From: Nocardioides sp. Soil805
GTDB taxonomy: Bacteria > Actinomycetota > Actinomycetes > Propionibacteriales > Nocardioidaceae
DNA length: 64,000 bases
Direction of reading: 5' to 3'
NCBI RefSeq assembly: GCF_001429625.1
Contig: NZ_LMSU01000004.1
Location: 190,715-254,714, forward strand
This document shows positions 8,171 through 16,373 of this stretch, in pieces (positions within the stretch are counted from its first letter, which is position 1; every line of letters begins with the position of its first letter). Both the position numbers and the translations under genes were made by a program. The notes beneath the pieces are model-generated. The model ran no database searches and was not told where the DNA came from. It was given only the letters and a program-made list of their open reading frames with translations.

Positions 8171-9391
8171 TCAGCCCTTGATCTCGGTCCAGGCGCGGGT
8201 CCAGTCCTGGTACGTCGTGCACGACACGTCGGTGCGGCCGTCCAGGCACTGCTCGATCGGGGTGGTCCAGTAGTAGATCTGCTCCGCGTATGCCTCGTCG
8301 CCCGCGTGGTAGGTGTCGCAGAAGCCCTTCTCGGCCACGTCGCACGCCTTGGCGCTGGCCGGGGCCTCCCCGAACCACTGCGCGACGGCCGCGTTGGCCT
8401 CCGGGCTGACGATGTGGTCGAGCCAGGCGTAGGCGCAGTTGGGGTGGTCGGTCTCCGACGAGACCATCCAGGTGTCCGACCAGCCGGTGGCGCCCTCCTC
8501 CGGGAGGATCGCCTCGACCGGGACCTTCTCGTCCTGGGCGAGGTTGGCGATGACCTGCCACGTCGTGCCCACGACGGAGTCGCCGGTCTTGAAGGACTGG
8601 ACCTCCTTGAGGTAGTCCGACCAGTACTCCCCCACGTTCTCGCGCTGCGCCTTGAGCAGGTCCACGGCCGCCGCCAGCTGGTCGTCGTCGAGGGCGTAGG
8701 GGTTCTCGATCCCCAGGTCGGGCTGCGTCTTCATCAGGTAGAGGGCGGCGTCGGCGATGTAGATGGGCGAGTCGTACGCCGTGACCTTGCCGGCGTTGCT
8801 GTCCGCGTCGTCGAAGACGGCACTCCAGCTCGTCGGTGCCGGCGTCACGACGTCGGTGTTGTACATGAGCAGGTTGGCGCCGTACCCGTGCGGGACGCCG
8901 TACATCTGTCCGTCGACCGAGTTCCAGTCGCGGTCCTTCAGGTAGGGCCAGATGTCGGCGTAGTTGGGCACGAGGTCGGTGTTGACCGGCGCCACGTCCC
9001 CACCGGCGATGAGGCGCAGCGAGGCGTCCCCCGAGGCGGACACGACGTCGTACTGACCCGACTTCATCAGCGTGACGGCCTCGTCGGAGGTGGTGAAGTA
9101 CTTCACCGACACGTCGCAGCCGGTCTGCTCCTCGAACGGCGTCACCCAGTCGACCGACGGGTCCGTGGAGCCGTCCTCGGCGTAGCCGGGCCAGGCGAGC
9201 ACGCTGAGCTCGCCCTCGTTGTCACCGAGGGACTCCGCCATGGGGACGTCCGGCGCGGTGAAGGCGCTCTGCCCCTCCGAGCCGCTGCTGCCGCTGTCGT
9301 CGTCCCCGTCGCCGCTCGTGGTCCCGCACCCGGCCACCGCCAGGGCGAGCACCGCGGCGACGGCCGCACGTGTGATCACTGACTTGTCCAT
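8171..9391 (-). CDS. potD: Polyamine ABC transporter, substrate-binding lipoprotein PotD
   Basis: A 406-residue extracytoplasmic binding protein. The signal peptide ends in a lipobox, AVAGC (Cys22), followed by a Gly/Ser/Asp-rich linker, so the mature protein is membrane-anchored by lipid. The body is a type II periplasmic-binding fold with ELSVLAWPGYAEDG at its first strand, as in PotD/PotF. It overlaps the end of potA by 16 bases, with AAGGAG six bases before its ATG. Placement of potD directly after potA, rather than last, is common in actinobacteria. It delivers polyamine to PotB-PotC. Confidence 0.9.
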   Translation of the reverse strand: MDKSVITRAAVAAVLALAVAGCGTTSGDGDDDSGSSGSEGQSAFTAPDVPMAESLGDNEGELSVLAWPGYAEDGSTDPSVDWVTPFEEQTGCDVSVKYFTTSDEAVTLMKSGQYDVVSASGDASLRLIAGGDVAPVNTDLVPNYADIWPYLKDRDWNSVDGQMYGVPHGYGANLLMYNTDVVTPAPTSWSAVFDDADSNAGKVTAYDSPIYIADAALYLMKTQPDLGIENPYALDDDQLAAAVDLLKAQRENVGEYWSDYLKEVQSFKTGDSVVGTTWQVIANLAQDEKVPVEAILPEEGATGWSDTWMVSSETDHPNCAYAWLDHIVSPEANAAVAQWFGEAPASAKACDVAEKGFCDTYHAGDEAYAEQIYYWTTPIEQCLDGRTDVSCTTYQDWTRAWTEIKG

Positions 9392-10458
9392 GTCTGCTCC
9401 TTCTCGTCGTGTCGCTCCTGGTGCCGCTCCCTGTCCCGCTCCCGGGCGAGCTCGATGACGTGCTCCGGAGCCCATCCGACGGTGACCCGGCGTCCGCGCA
9501 TGGCCATCGCCTGGTCCGTGGTCCCTCGCAGGTTCTGGCGCAGTACCGTGAGCGTCGGTCCCGCGTCCAGCTCCACGAGGTAGTGGTTGACCGACCCCAG
9601 GTAGACCACGTCGCGCACGACACCCCCGGTGGTGGTGTCACCCCCGGCCACCTCGTCGTCGAGGTGGATCTTCTCCGGCCGGATGCTGAAGACGCCCTGC
9701 CGGCCGAGCACGGACGTGGCGACCTCCCCCTCCAGCAGGTTGGACGTGCCCACGAAGCCCGCGACGAAGGCCGAGGACGGGCTCTCGTAGAGGGTGGCCG
9801 GGGTGGCGACCTGCTCGATGCGGCCCGCGCTGAAGACGGCGATCCGGTCGCTCATCGTCAACGCCTCCTCCTGGTCGTGCGTCACGAAGACGAAGGTGAT
9901 GCCCACCTCGCGCTGGATCTGCTTGAGCTGCAGCTGCATCGCCCGGCGCAGCTTGAGGTCGAGCGCACCGAGCGGCTCGTCGAGGAGCAGCACCTTGGGC
10001 CGGTTGACCAGGGCCCGCGCCAGCGCGACCCGCTGGCGCTGCCCCCCGGAGAGCTGGGTGGGCCGGCGCCGGCCGTAGTCGGTCAGCTGGACGGACTCCA
10101 GCGCTGCCAGCGCCCGCTGGCGACGCTCGCCGGCCGGCACCTTCTTCACCCGCAGGCCGTACTCGACGTTGGTGAGCACGTCCATGTGCGGGAACAACGC
10201 GTAGTCCTGGAACACCGTGTTGACGTCGCGCGCGAACGGGGGCCGGCCGGTGACGTCCTGGCCGTCGAGGCGGATCTGCCCGCTGGTCGGCTCCTCGAAG
10301 CCGGCGATCATCCTCAGCACCGTCGTCTTGCCCGAGCCGGACGGGCCCAGCATCGAGAAGAACTCCCCGTCCTCGATGGCGAGGTCGATGCCGTCGACGG
10401 CCCGGACGCTGCCGAAGGACTTGGCCAAGGAGCTCATCTCGACGGCGGGTGTGCCCAT
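9376..10458 (-). CDS. potA: Polyamine ABC transporter, ATP-binding protein PotA
   Basis: A 360-residue ABC ATPase. Walker A is GPSGSGKTT (about 38-46), the Q-loop is VFQDYALFPHM, the signature is LSGGQRQRVALARAL, Walker B is LLLDEPLGALD and the switch is THDQEEA. A C-terminal TOBE-type domain begins near ESPSSAFVAGFVGTSNLLEG, typical of PotA/MalK-like ATPases. It is the first gene of the operon; the 137 bases upstream carry a promoter-like element and a palindrome. Confidence 0.92.
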   Translation of the reverse strand: MGTPAVEMSSLAKSFGSVRAVDGIDLAIEDGEFFSMLGPSGSGKTTVLRMIAGFEEPTSGQIRLDGQDVTGRPPFARDVNTVFQDYALFPHMDVLTNVEYGLRVKKVPAGERRQRALAALESVQLTDYGRRRPTQLSGGQRQRVALARALVNRPKVLLLDEPLGALDLKLRRAMQLQLKQIQREVGITFVFVTHDQEEALTMSDRIAVFSAGRIEQVATPATLYESPSSAFVAGFVGTSNLLEGEVATSVLGRQGVFSIRPEKIHLDDEVAGGDTTTGGVVRDVVYLGSVNHYLVELDAGPTLTVLRQNLRGTTDQAMAMRGRRVTVGWAPEHVIELARERDRERHQERHDEKEQTWTSQ

Positions 10459-10506
10459 CGGGGACTCCTCAACGCTCGAAGGTTCGCCCGAGACCTCGCC
10501 CTCAGC

Positions 10507-10562
10507 ACGGTAGGGGATGCGGAACCATTGCGTCCACGCCTGTCTGGATCACGATTCCGTGA
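10507..10562 (-). promoter_or_regulatory. Probable pot operon promoter and upstream palindrome
   Basis: On the minus strand, TGGACG (10531-10536) and TACCGT (10507-10512) are separated by 18 bases and could be -35 and -10 boxes. Upstream, TCACG-ATTC-CGTGA (10549-10562) is a perfect inverted repeat located about 13 bases before the -35 box and may be an activator or repressor site for the operon. Both are readings of the sequence only. Confidence 0.4.
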
Positions 10563-10595
10563 CGCGAAGGCTCCTGGACCGCGGATTCCGCAGGT

Positions 10596-12257
10596 CTACG
10601 GTGCGACATCGACACGCGGGGCGCCCGGCTTGCCGGCGTCGGCGTACGACCTCACGATCGAGACGTTGAGCGGGAAGTCGATGGCCTCGTCGCGGAACAG
10701 CAGGCGTCCCGCGCTGGCCGCCGCAGCGCCGGCGTGGGCGGCGACCTCGTCGGCAAGCCCTGCCGGGGTGTGCACGACCACCTCGTCGTGCAGGAAGAAC
10801 ACGAGGTGCGGGCCGGCGAGGAGGTCGGCGGTGCCGCCGAGCCGCCACAGCCGGTTGCGGAGCTCGGCGATCCAGCACAGCGCCCACTCGGCACCCGTCC
10901 CCTGGACGACGAAGTTGCGGGTGAAGCGCCCGTAGGCCCGCCGGCGCCGGGCCTGGCGCTCGGGGTCGGGGCGCGCGTCGTCGTCCGGCTCGTGCTCCCA
11001 GGCCTCGCCCAGCGTCGGGCACCCGCGTCCCAGCAGGGTGCGAACGACCTGTCCTCGCTCACCGGCCCGCGCCGCCTCCTCGACGAGCCCGAACGCCTCG
11101 GGGTAGCGGCGGGTCAGCCCGGCCACCATGCGGCCGCTCTCGCCGCTGGTCGCGCCGTACATCGCGCCGAGGAGCCCGAGCTTGGCGTCCTGGCGGCTCC
11201 GCACGGCGCCGTCGTCGACCATCCCCTGGTAGAGGTCGGCGCCCCGCGCCGCGTGGGCGAGCGCGCGATCGCGGCTCATCCCCGCGAGCACGCGAGGCTC
11301 GAGCTGGGCGACGTCGGCCACCACCAGCACCCAGCCGTCGTCGGCGACGGCCGCGGGGCGCACCTGGACGGGGAAGGAGAGCGCACCGCCACCGTTGGAG
11401 GACCAGCGGCCCGTCACCGAGCCCGCCGGCTGGTACGACGGACGGAACCGGCCGTCGCTGACCCACTGGTCGATCCATGCCCAGCCGTTGGTCTGGAAGA
11501 GGTGCGCGAGCTGCTTGTAGCGCAGCAGCGGGGTGATGCCCGGGTGCTCGAGGGCCCGCAGCGACGACGCCCGGGTGTCGGCCACCTCCAGCCCGGCCCG
11601 GCGCAGCGCCGCCAGCAGCTCGGGTCGCGAGTCGGGGTTGAGCCCCGGCGCCGCGAACGCGGTGCGGACCTCGTCGGCCAGGGCCTCCAGGAGCTGGGGG
11701 CGGGCGCCGCGGGGCGGGCGGGGTCCGAGCAGCTCGGTGAGCAGGCGCTCGTGCACGTCGAGCCGCCACGGCACGCCGGCGTACGTCATCTCGGCCGCCA
11801 CGAGCGCGCCGGCCGACTCGGCCGCGAGCAGCAGACCGAGGCGGCCGGGCTCGGGCGAGGCCGCCACGGCCACCTCCTGTCGCGCGTCCTCGAGGTCGGC
11901 GCGCAGGTGCTCGGCGGTGTCGTCGACGGAGAAGAGGGCGGGGTCCGTCTGCGTGCTCGGCCCGAGGCGGTCCCAGTGGTCGGACTGCTCCCCCTCGAGC
12001 AGCCGCGCGTCCACCGCGGGGGCCCGCCGCAGCAGGCGGCGGCCCAGCCGCAGGTCGTGGCAGCGCGCCACGCGCACCCCGGCGGCCAGCAGGGGTGGGT
12101 ACCACCGGGCGGTGTCGTCCCAGACCCACCGGGGCGTGTCGCCCTCGCGCGTCGCGACGTACGCCGGCAGCTCGCCCAGCGCCACGGTGCTCTCCGTGCC
12201 GCCCTCGACCACGAGCACCCGCTCCCCCGGCAAGCGGGAGACCTGGATCCGGGACAT
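10596..12257 (-). CDS. PolA-family DNA polymerase (bifunctional exonuclease/polymerase type)
   Basis: A 553-residue relative of DNA polymerase I that lacks the 5'-3' nuclease domain, a form common as a second PolA-like gene in actinobacteria. The N-terminal third is a degenerate 3'-5' exonuclease-like fold (GVRVARCHDLRLGRRLL). The palm motifs are VVADVAQLEPRVLA (motif A; the usual DYSQIELR is altered but the Asp is kept), KLGLLGAMYGATS (motif B) and LHDEVVVH (motif C). Polymerase activity is therefore plausible, while proofreading looks doubtful because no clear DxE pair is visible at the N-terminus. Its role in repair or lesion bypass is inference. Confidence 0.88.
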   Translation of the reverse strand: MSRIQVSRLPGERVLVVEGGTESTVALGELPAYVATREGDTPRWVWDDTARWYPPLLAAGVRVARCHDLRLGRRLLRRAPAVDARLLEGEQSDHWDRLGPSTQTDPALFSVDDTAEHLRADLEDARQEVAVAASPEPGRLGLLLAAESAGALVAAEMTYAGVPWRLDVHERLLTELLGPRPPRGARPQLLEALADEVRTAFAAPGLNPDSRPELLAALRRAGLEVADTRASSLRALEHPGITPLLRYKQLAHLFQTNGWAWIDQWVSDGRFRPSYQPAGSVTGRWSSNGGGALSFPVQVRPAAVADDGWVLVVADVAQLEPRVLAGMSRDRALAHAARGADLYQGMVDDGAVRSRQDAKLGLLGAMYGATSGESGRMVAGLTRRYPEAFGLVEEAARAGERGQVVRTLLGRGCPTLGEAWEHEPDDDARPDPERQARRRRAYGRFTRNFVVQGTGAEWALCWIAELRNRLWRLGGTADLLAGPHLVFFLHDEVVVHTPAGLADEVAAHAGAAAASAGRLLFRDEAIDFPLNVSIVRSYADAGKPGAPRVDVAP

Positions 12258-12321
12258 GGGGACAGCCTCGCACCGGGCACGGACACCCGAGCACGCACGG
12301 CACGACGGGCGAGCGGCGCGT

Positions 12322-12327
12322 TAGGTT
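12322..12327 (+). promoter_or_regulatory. -10 hexamer TAGGTT, leaderless arrangement
   Basis: TAGGTT lies six bases before the GTG at 12334, and no Shine-Dalgarno sequence is present. Transcription probably starts at the initiation codon. Confidence 0.45.
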
Positions 12328-12333
12328 GACCCG

Positions 12334-13308
12334 GTGAGCACGAGCGCCGGCACCGTGCCTCGCAGCGCGCGGCTCGGGCTCCTCCAGGTGTGTGCGGCCG
12401 GGGTCCTGTGGGGCACCGGCGGGCTGGTCGTCAGCGTCGTGCGCGAGCGCGACGGCCTCGGGGCCCTGACCGTGAGCGCCTGGCGGATGGCCCTGGCCGC
12501 CGTGTCACTGGTCGCGTTCGCCGCGCTCACCGGCCGGTCCCGCGGCGTGGTGCAGGCGATGCGCAGCCGTCCGGTCGCGGCCGTCGCGGTCGGCTGTGGC
12601 ACCGCGGTCTACCAGGGCCTGTACTTCGTGTCCGTGCTGCTCGTGGGGGTCAGCGTCGCCACCGTCGTCGCGCTCGGCCTCGCCCCCGTCCTCGCGGCGG
12701 CGTGGGAGCACCTCGCCGCCCGGACGGGGCCGACGTACCGCGAGGTCGGTGTGCTGGCCGCCGCCCTGGTGGGCCTCGTCCTGATCAGCGTCGACCCGGG
12801 CTACGGCGCCGCCCCGGCCGGCGGGCGACCGGTGCTGGGGCTGGTCCTGGCGGTCGCCTCCGGGGCGACGTACGCCGCGACCACCGTGCTGGGCCACCGC
12901 CTCGCGCAGAGCGTGGACCCGATCGCGCTCACCACCTGCGCCACGGCTGCGGGCTCGCTGCTGCTGGCGCCGTTCCTCGTCGTCGCGGTGATGACGGGTG
13001 CTCCCGTGCTGCCCACCGGTGCGGCCTCGGCGGCACTGCTCGTCTACCTCGGCGTGGCGACCATGGCGCTGTCCTACGGGTTGTTGTACGCCGGCCTGCG
13101 CACCACGTCCGGCTCGGCGGCCACCGTCGCGACCCTGGTCGAGCCGCTGTCGGCGGCCGTGCTCGCCGCGCTGGTCCTGGGCGAGCGCCTCGGAGCGTCC
13201 GGCCTGCTGGGTGGGGCGCTCATCCTGACCGCCGTCGTCGCGCTGCGGCCGGGGCAGGACGGCCACCTGGCTCTGGCTGGGAGCCCCTCCGACGGCGCAC
13301 GATGCTGA
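12334..13308 (+). CDS. EamA/DMT-superfamily transporter
   Basis: A 324-residue membrane protein with about ten hydrophobic segments in two EamA halves (first half from LLQVCAAGVLWGTGG, second from LGLVLAVASGATYAATTVLGHRL). The last helices contain TLVEPLSAAVLAALVLGE, a hallmark of RhaT/YdcZ-like drug/metabolite exporters. The substrate is not known. Start is GTG 12334, placed six bases after a -10 box. The gene is divergent from the polymerase gene, with 76 bases between starts. Confidence 0.85.
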   Translation: MSTSAGTVPRSARLGLLQVCAAGVLWGTGGLVVSVVRERDGLGALTVSAWRMALAAVSLVAFAALTGRSRGVVQAMRSRPVAAVAVGCGTAVYQGLYFVSVLLVGVSVATVVALGLAPVLAAAWEHLAARTGPTYREVGVLAAALVGLVLISVDPGYGAAPAGGRPVLGLVLAVASGATYAATTVLGHRLAQSVDPIALTTCATAAGSLLLAPFLVVAVMTGAPVLPTGAASAALLVYLGVATMALSYGLLYAGLRTTSGSAATVATLVEPLSAAVLAALVLGERLGASGLLGGALILTAVVALRPGQDGHLALAGSPSDGARC

Positions 13309-13360
13309 GGTGGTCACCGGCAGGTCGAGGCATCCCAGCCGTGGGGCGATAGCCGCAACG

Positions 13361-13967
13361 GTGCAGGTGGTCGCGCCCCCACCGCTTCCCGTCCGCCACT
13401 TCACGCGCTGGGTCGCCGCATCCACCCCACGCGGTGCCACGGTGCTGAACGTCGGGGGCGGCTGCAACGCCTCGGGCGACTTTCCCCGGATCAGACGTCG
13501 CGCCGGGTGGCTCGTCGCGGTGGACCCGAGCCCGCGGGTGCCCGCCGACCGGGCCGCGGACGAGCACCACCAGCTGACGTTGGAGGACTTCTCCGTCGAG
13601 CACCCGGATCGCTTCGACGTGGTGTTCGCGGTCTTCGTGATGGGCCACGTCCCGGCTCGGTCTCGATGAGCGGGTGCTCCGACGGGTGCGCGATCCCCGC
13701 GAGGTCGACGAGTACCACTGCCACACGGAGTACCGGATCAACAGCATCCGTTCCGTCACCCGACACCTCGCACGCGCTGGCTTCTCCGAGGTGGAGCTTC
13801 GGATGTGGGACCTCCCGCGCATGTACGAGCCCTACCTCCCCGACAGGCTGACGGGGCTCGCGACCGGGTGGAGCCGCACCGCGTACCGGCTGCACAGCCC
13901 GCACCTCATGGGGCACCTCACCTTCAAGGCCGTGCTGGACCGCCCGGCTCGCCCGATCTGCGAGTGA
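13361..13967 (+). pseudogene. Class I methyltransferase pseudogene with internal deletion
   Basis: Two pieces of one SAM-dependent methyltransferase lie in different frames. The first piece (from about 13361 to TGA at 13669) has the SAM motif ATVLNVGGGCNASG, the acidic strand VAVDPSP and FDVVFAVFVMGHV, and then stops. The second piece, in another frame from about 13656, reads LGLDERVLRRVRDP, then EYHCHTEYRINSIRSV and the family tail to 13967. In intact relatives about 60-90 residues (the post-motif strands with LKPGG) lie between these blocks, so a deletion that also shifts the frame joined them near 13650-13656. Both halves still look well conserved, so the loss may be recent. Confidence 0.7.
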
Positions 13968-14006
13968 GTGTCGGATCGGCTGCGGGCCGTTCGTGGAAGA
14001 GGTGGA

Positions 14007-14048
14007 ATGACACCCGAGACCGACCCTGGACAAGGAGCAAGGCCATGA
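14007..14048 (+). CDS. Possible 13-residue leader ORF 1
   Basis: ATG 14007 with GAAGAGG (13996-14002) upstream opens a 13-codon frame (MTPETDPGQGARP). Its TGA (14046-14048) overlaps the ATG of a second small frame at 14045 as ATGA. There is no homology claim; the support is a ribosome-binding site plus the exact overlap. It could be chance. Confidence 0.3.
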   Translation: MTPETDPGQGARP

Positions 14049-14107
14049 CACTCCACGCCTCCGCACACCGCACGCACCCCACCGGCGAGACCGGGCGGTC
14101 GTCGTGA
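14045..14107 (+). CDS. Possible 20-residue leader ORF 2 coupled to the peptidase-E gene
   Basis: ATG 14045 has a strong Shine-Dalgarno, AAGGAG (14032-14037), seven bases before it, and encodes MTLHASAHRTHPTGETGRSS. The TGA (14105-14107) overlaps the GTG start of the peptidase-E-like gene as GTGA. The peptide is rich in His and Thr (three of each in the first twelve residues), so an attenuation or coupling role is possible, but no terminator/antiterminator pair is obvious. Confidence 0.4.
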   Translation: MTLHASAHRTHPTGETGRSS

Positions 14108-14769
14108 GGCTCCTCCTCACGTCGGGCGGCGTCACGAACCCCAGCATCCGCGACGCGCTGGTCGAGATGCTGGGCAAGCCGCTCTCCGAGGCCACCGCGC
14201 TGTGCATACCGACAGCACAGTGGGGTCATCCGATGTGCGGGCCCACGTCCGTGCGCCGCTGGCTCCTCGACGAGGAGGGCACGATGGCCGGACTCGGGTG
14301 GCGGTCCGTGGGTGTCCTCGAGCTCACCGCGTTGTCGAGCATCGGCGAGGAGCGGTGGGTTCCCTGGGTCCGGGAGGCCGACGTGCTGCTCGTGGACGGG
14401 GGCGACGCGGCGTACCTGTGCCACTGGTTGCGCCACTCAGGCCTGGCCGGAATCCTCCCGTCGCTGACCGACACGGTCTGGGTGGGGATGAGTGCCGGAA
14501 GCATGGTGATGACGCCGCGGATCGGTGACGACTTCGTCAGCTGGAGGCAGCCCGGTGGGGACGACAGGACCCTGGGGGTCGTCGACTTCTCGATCTTCCC
14601 GCACCTCGACCACCCGAGCATGCCGGAGAACACCATGGTGGAGGCGCAGAGATGGGCCGCCGACCTCGCTGTGCCGGCGTACGCGATCGACGACCAGACC
14701 GCCCTGGCGGTGACCGACGGCACCGTCGAGGTCGTCTCGGAGGGACGCTGGACCTTCATCCCCGCGTGA
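14104..14769 (+). CDS. Peptidase E-like (S51) / class I glutamine-amidotransferase-like protein
   Basis: A 221-residue protein of the S51 dipeptidase family. The nucleophile elbow is VGMSAGSMVM (Ser about residue 130), preceded by VLLVDGGDAAYLCHWL, which lines the oxyanion region in PepE. A downstream His in FSIFPHLDHPSM completes the usual triad set. Family members cleave Asp-X dipeptides, or cyanophycin in the related CphB; here the substrate is unassigned. The GTG start lacks its own good ribosome-binding site and overlaps the stop of a 20-codon ORF, which suggests translation by coupling. Confidence 0.8.
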   Translation: MRLLLTSGGVTNPSIRDALVEMLGKPLSEATALCIPTAQWGHPMCGPTSVRRWLLDEEGTMAGLGWRSVGVLELTALSSIGEERWVPWVREADVLLVDGGDAAYLCHWLRHSGLAGILPSLTDTVWVGMSAGSMVMTPRIGDDFVSWRQPGGDDRTLGVVDFSIFPHLDHPSMPENTMVEAQRWAADLAVPAYAIDDQTALAVTDGTVEVVSEGRWTFIPA

Positions 14770-14845
14770 CGTCCCGTGCCCACGGTGATGAGTTCTCCGC
14801 TCCGCACCAGTCATACCTACGACACGATGCGACGAGAGGGATGAC

Positions 14846-15871
14846 GTGATGGGTGCGGACGTGCGAGTGGAGGAGCCGGGCGTGAGCAGTCTGGGCGAGG
14901 TGGACGAGACGACGTTCGCGGAGATGGCCGAGCGCCACCGGCGCGAGCTGCACGTGCACTGCTACCGGATGCTCGGGTCGTTCGAGGATGCCGAGGACGC
15001 GGTGCAGGAGACGTTCCTGCGCGCCTGGCGGCGGCGCGAGACCTTCGAGGGGCGCTCGACGTTCCGCGCCTGGCTCTACCGCATCGCCACCAACGCCTGC
15101 CTGGACCTGCTCGACCGGCGTCGCCCGGCCCCCGCCTCGGGCGGTGAGGTGCCGTGGCTGCAGCCCTACCCGGACCGCCTGCTCGACGAGCTGCCCGCAG
15201 GAGACGCCGACGCACCGGAGAGCGTCGCCGTCGCGCGGGAGACGATCGAGCTGGCCTACCTGGTCGCGGTCCAGCACCTCGCGCCGCGTCCACGCGCCGT
15301 GCTGGTCCTGCGCGACGTGCTCGGCTGGCCGGCCAAGGACGTGGCAGACCTCCTCGGGGACAGCGTCCACTCTGTCAACAGTGCGCTGCAGCGCGCCCGC
15401 GCGGGCATGCGGGAGCACCTCCCCGCCGAGCGGCAGGACTGGACCGGCGGCGAGGAGGACGCCGGGACGCGTGCGCTGGTGCGCCGGTTCACCGAGGCCA
15501 GCGTGGCCAAGGACATGGAGGCGATCACCACGATGCTGCGAGACGACGTCCGCTGCTCGATGCCGCCGACGCCGGGGCTGTACGTCGGTCGCGACGCCGT
15601 CGTGGACGACTGGGTGGAGGGCGGCTTCCCGGACCTCGGGACGCTTCGCAGCGTCCCGACCTCCGTGAACCGGCAGCCGGCTCTCGGCTTCTACCTGTGG
15701 AGCCCGCAGGAGGACGCCTACCTGCCGCTCACCCTCGACGTCCTGCGCATCAGCGGCGGGAAGGTCACCGAGGTCACCATCTTCCACGCCGACCAGTTCC
15801 CCCGGCTCGGACTGCCGGAGCGCCTGCCCGCGGACGGCACGGACCGTGTGGACGGCACCGGCCGTGAGTGA
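14846..15871 (+). CDS. ECF-type RNA polymerase sigma factor with SnoaL-like C-terminal domain
   Basis: About 341 residues. Region 2 spans about 25-95 (HRRELHVHCYRMLGSFEDAEDAVQETFLRAWRR), region 4 about 135-185 (LAPRPRAVLVLRDVLGWPAKDVADLLGDSVHSVNSALQRAR), and the last 140 residues form an NTF2/SnoaL-like domain. This architecture matches the SigG/SigJ-like group (TIGR02960 type), where the C-terminal domain, rather than a separate anti-sigma factor, is thought to control activity. The downstream gene overlaps by eight bases and encodes a membrane protein. GAGAGGG (14834-14840) supports GTG 14846 or ATG 14849. Confidence 0.9.
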   Translation: MMGADVRVEEPGVSSLGEVDETTFAEMAERHRRELHVHCYRMLGSFEDAEDAVQETFLRAWRRRETFEGRSTFRAWLYRIATNACLDLLDRRRPAPASGGEVPWLQPYPDRLLDELPAGDADAPESVAVARETIELAYLVAVQHLAPRPRAVLVLRDVLGWPAKDVADLLGDSVHSVNSALQRARAGMREHLPAERQDWTGGEEDAGTRALVRRFTEASVAKDMEAITTMLRDDVRCSMPPTPGLYVGRDAVVDDWVEGGFPDLGTLRSVPTSVNRQPALGFYLWSPQEDAYLPLTLDVLRISGGKVTEVTIFHADQFPRLGLPERLPADGTDRVDGTGRE

Positions 15872-16301
15872 GGGTCGGGTCCTCGCCGCGCCGCCCTCGC
15901 GCCGGACGGGCGGACTGCGCTCGCTCCTGGTCACGGGTGTGCTCGCCACGCTCGCAGCGATGGCGGCCACCACCCTGGCGGCGGCTCTGGCCGGGGCCGC
16001 CGGTGTGGACTTCGAGGTCCCCGAGGGTGGCGAGGCGATCCCGTTGCCCGGCTTCGCCACGATGACCGGGCTGTTCTCGCTGGTCGGCGTCGTCATCGCC
16101 GCCGGGCTCCAGCGCTGGAGCGCCCGGCCTGCCGCACGGTTCGTCCGGACGACCCTGTCGCTGACCGCGATCTCGCTGGTCCCGCCCCTGGTGTCCGGGG
16201 CGGGCTCCGCCACCGTCACCGCCCTCGTCGCGCTGCACCTCGTCGCCGCAGGCGTCGTGGTCCCCGCCCTGTCGCGCAGCCTCCGTGCCCACGACCGGTG
16301 A
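15864..16301 (+). CDS. DUF6069-type four-helix membrane protein
   Basis: A 145-residue protein with four hydrophobic helices: LLVTGVLATLAAMAATTLAAAL, TMTGLFSLVGVVIAAGL (each shown in part), then TTLSLTAISLVPPLVSG and ALVALHLVAAGVVVPALS. The V-D-F-E-V-P-E-G-G-E-A-I-P-L pattern after helix 1 and the S-L-V-P-P block match what I remember of DUF6069. GTG 15864 was chosen because it overlaps the sigma-factor stop (GTGAGTGA), making the pair a likely operon. It may sense or respond to the envelope signal handled by the sigma factor, but this is inference. Confidence 0.7.
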   Translation: MSEGRVLAAPPSRRTGGLRSLLVTGVLATLAAMAATTLAAALAGAAGVDFEVPEGGEAIPLPGFATMTGLFSLVGVVIAAGLQRWSARPAARFVRTTLSLTAISLVPPLVSGAGSATVTALVALHLVAAGVVVPALSRSLRAHDR

Positions 16302-16361
16302 GCCGGGGCACGGGCGTCCCGGGGTGGTCCGCGATCCCTGCCGGACGGTCGGTCGTCCCGG

Positions 16362-16367
16362 TAGCCT
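16362..16367 (+). promoter_or_regulatory. -10 hexamer TAGCCT, leaderless arrangement
   Basis: TAGCCT is six bases before the ATG at 16374 of the amidase reading frame; no ribosome-binding site is visible there. Confidence 0.45.
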
Positions 16368-16373
16368 CCGGCC

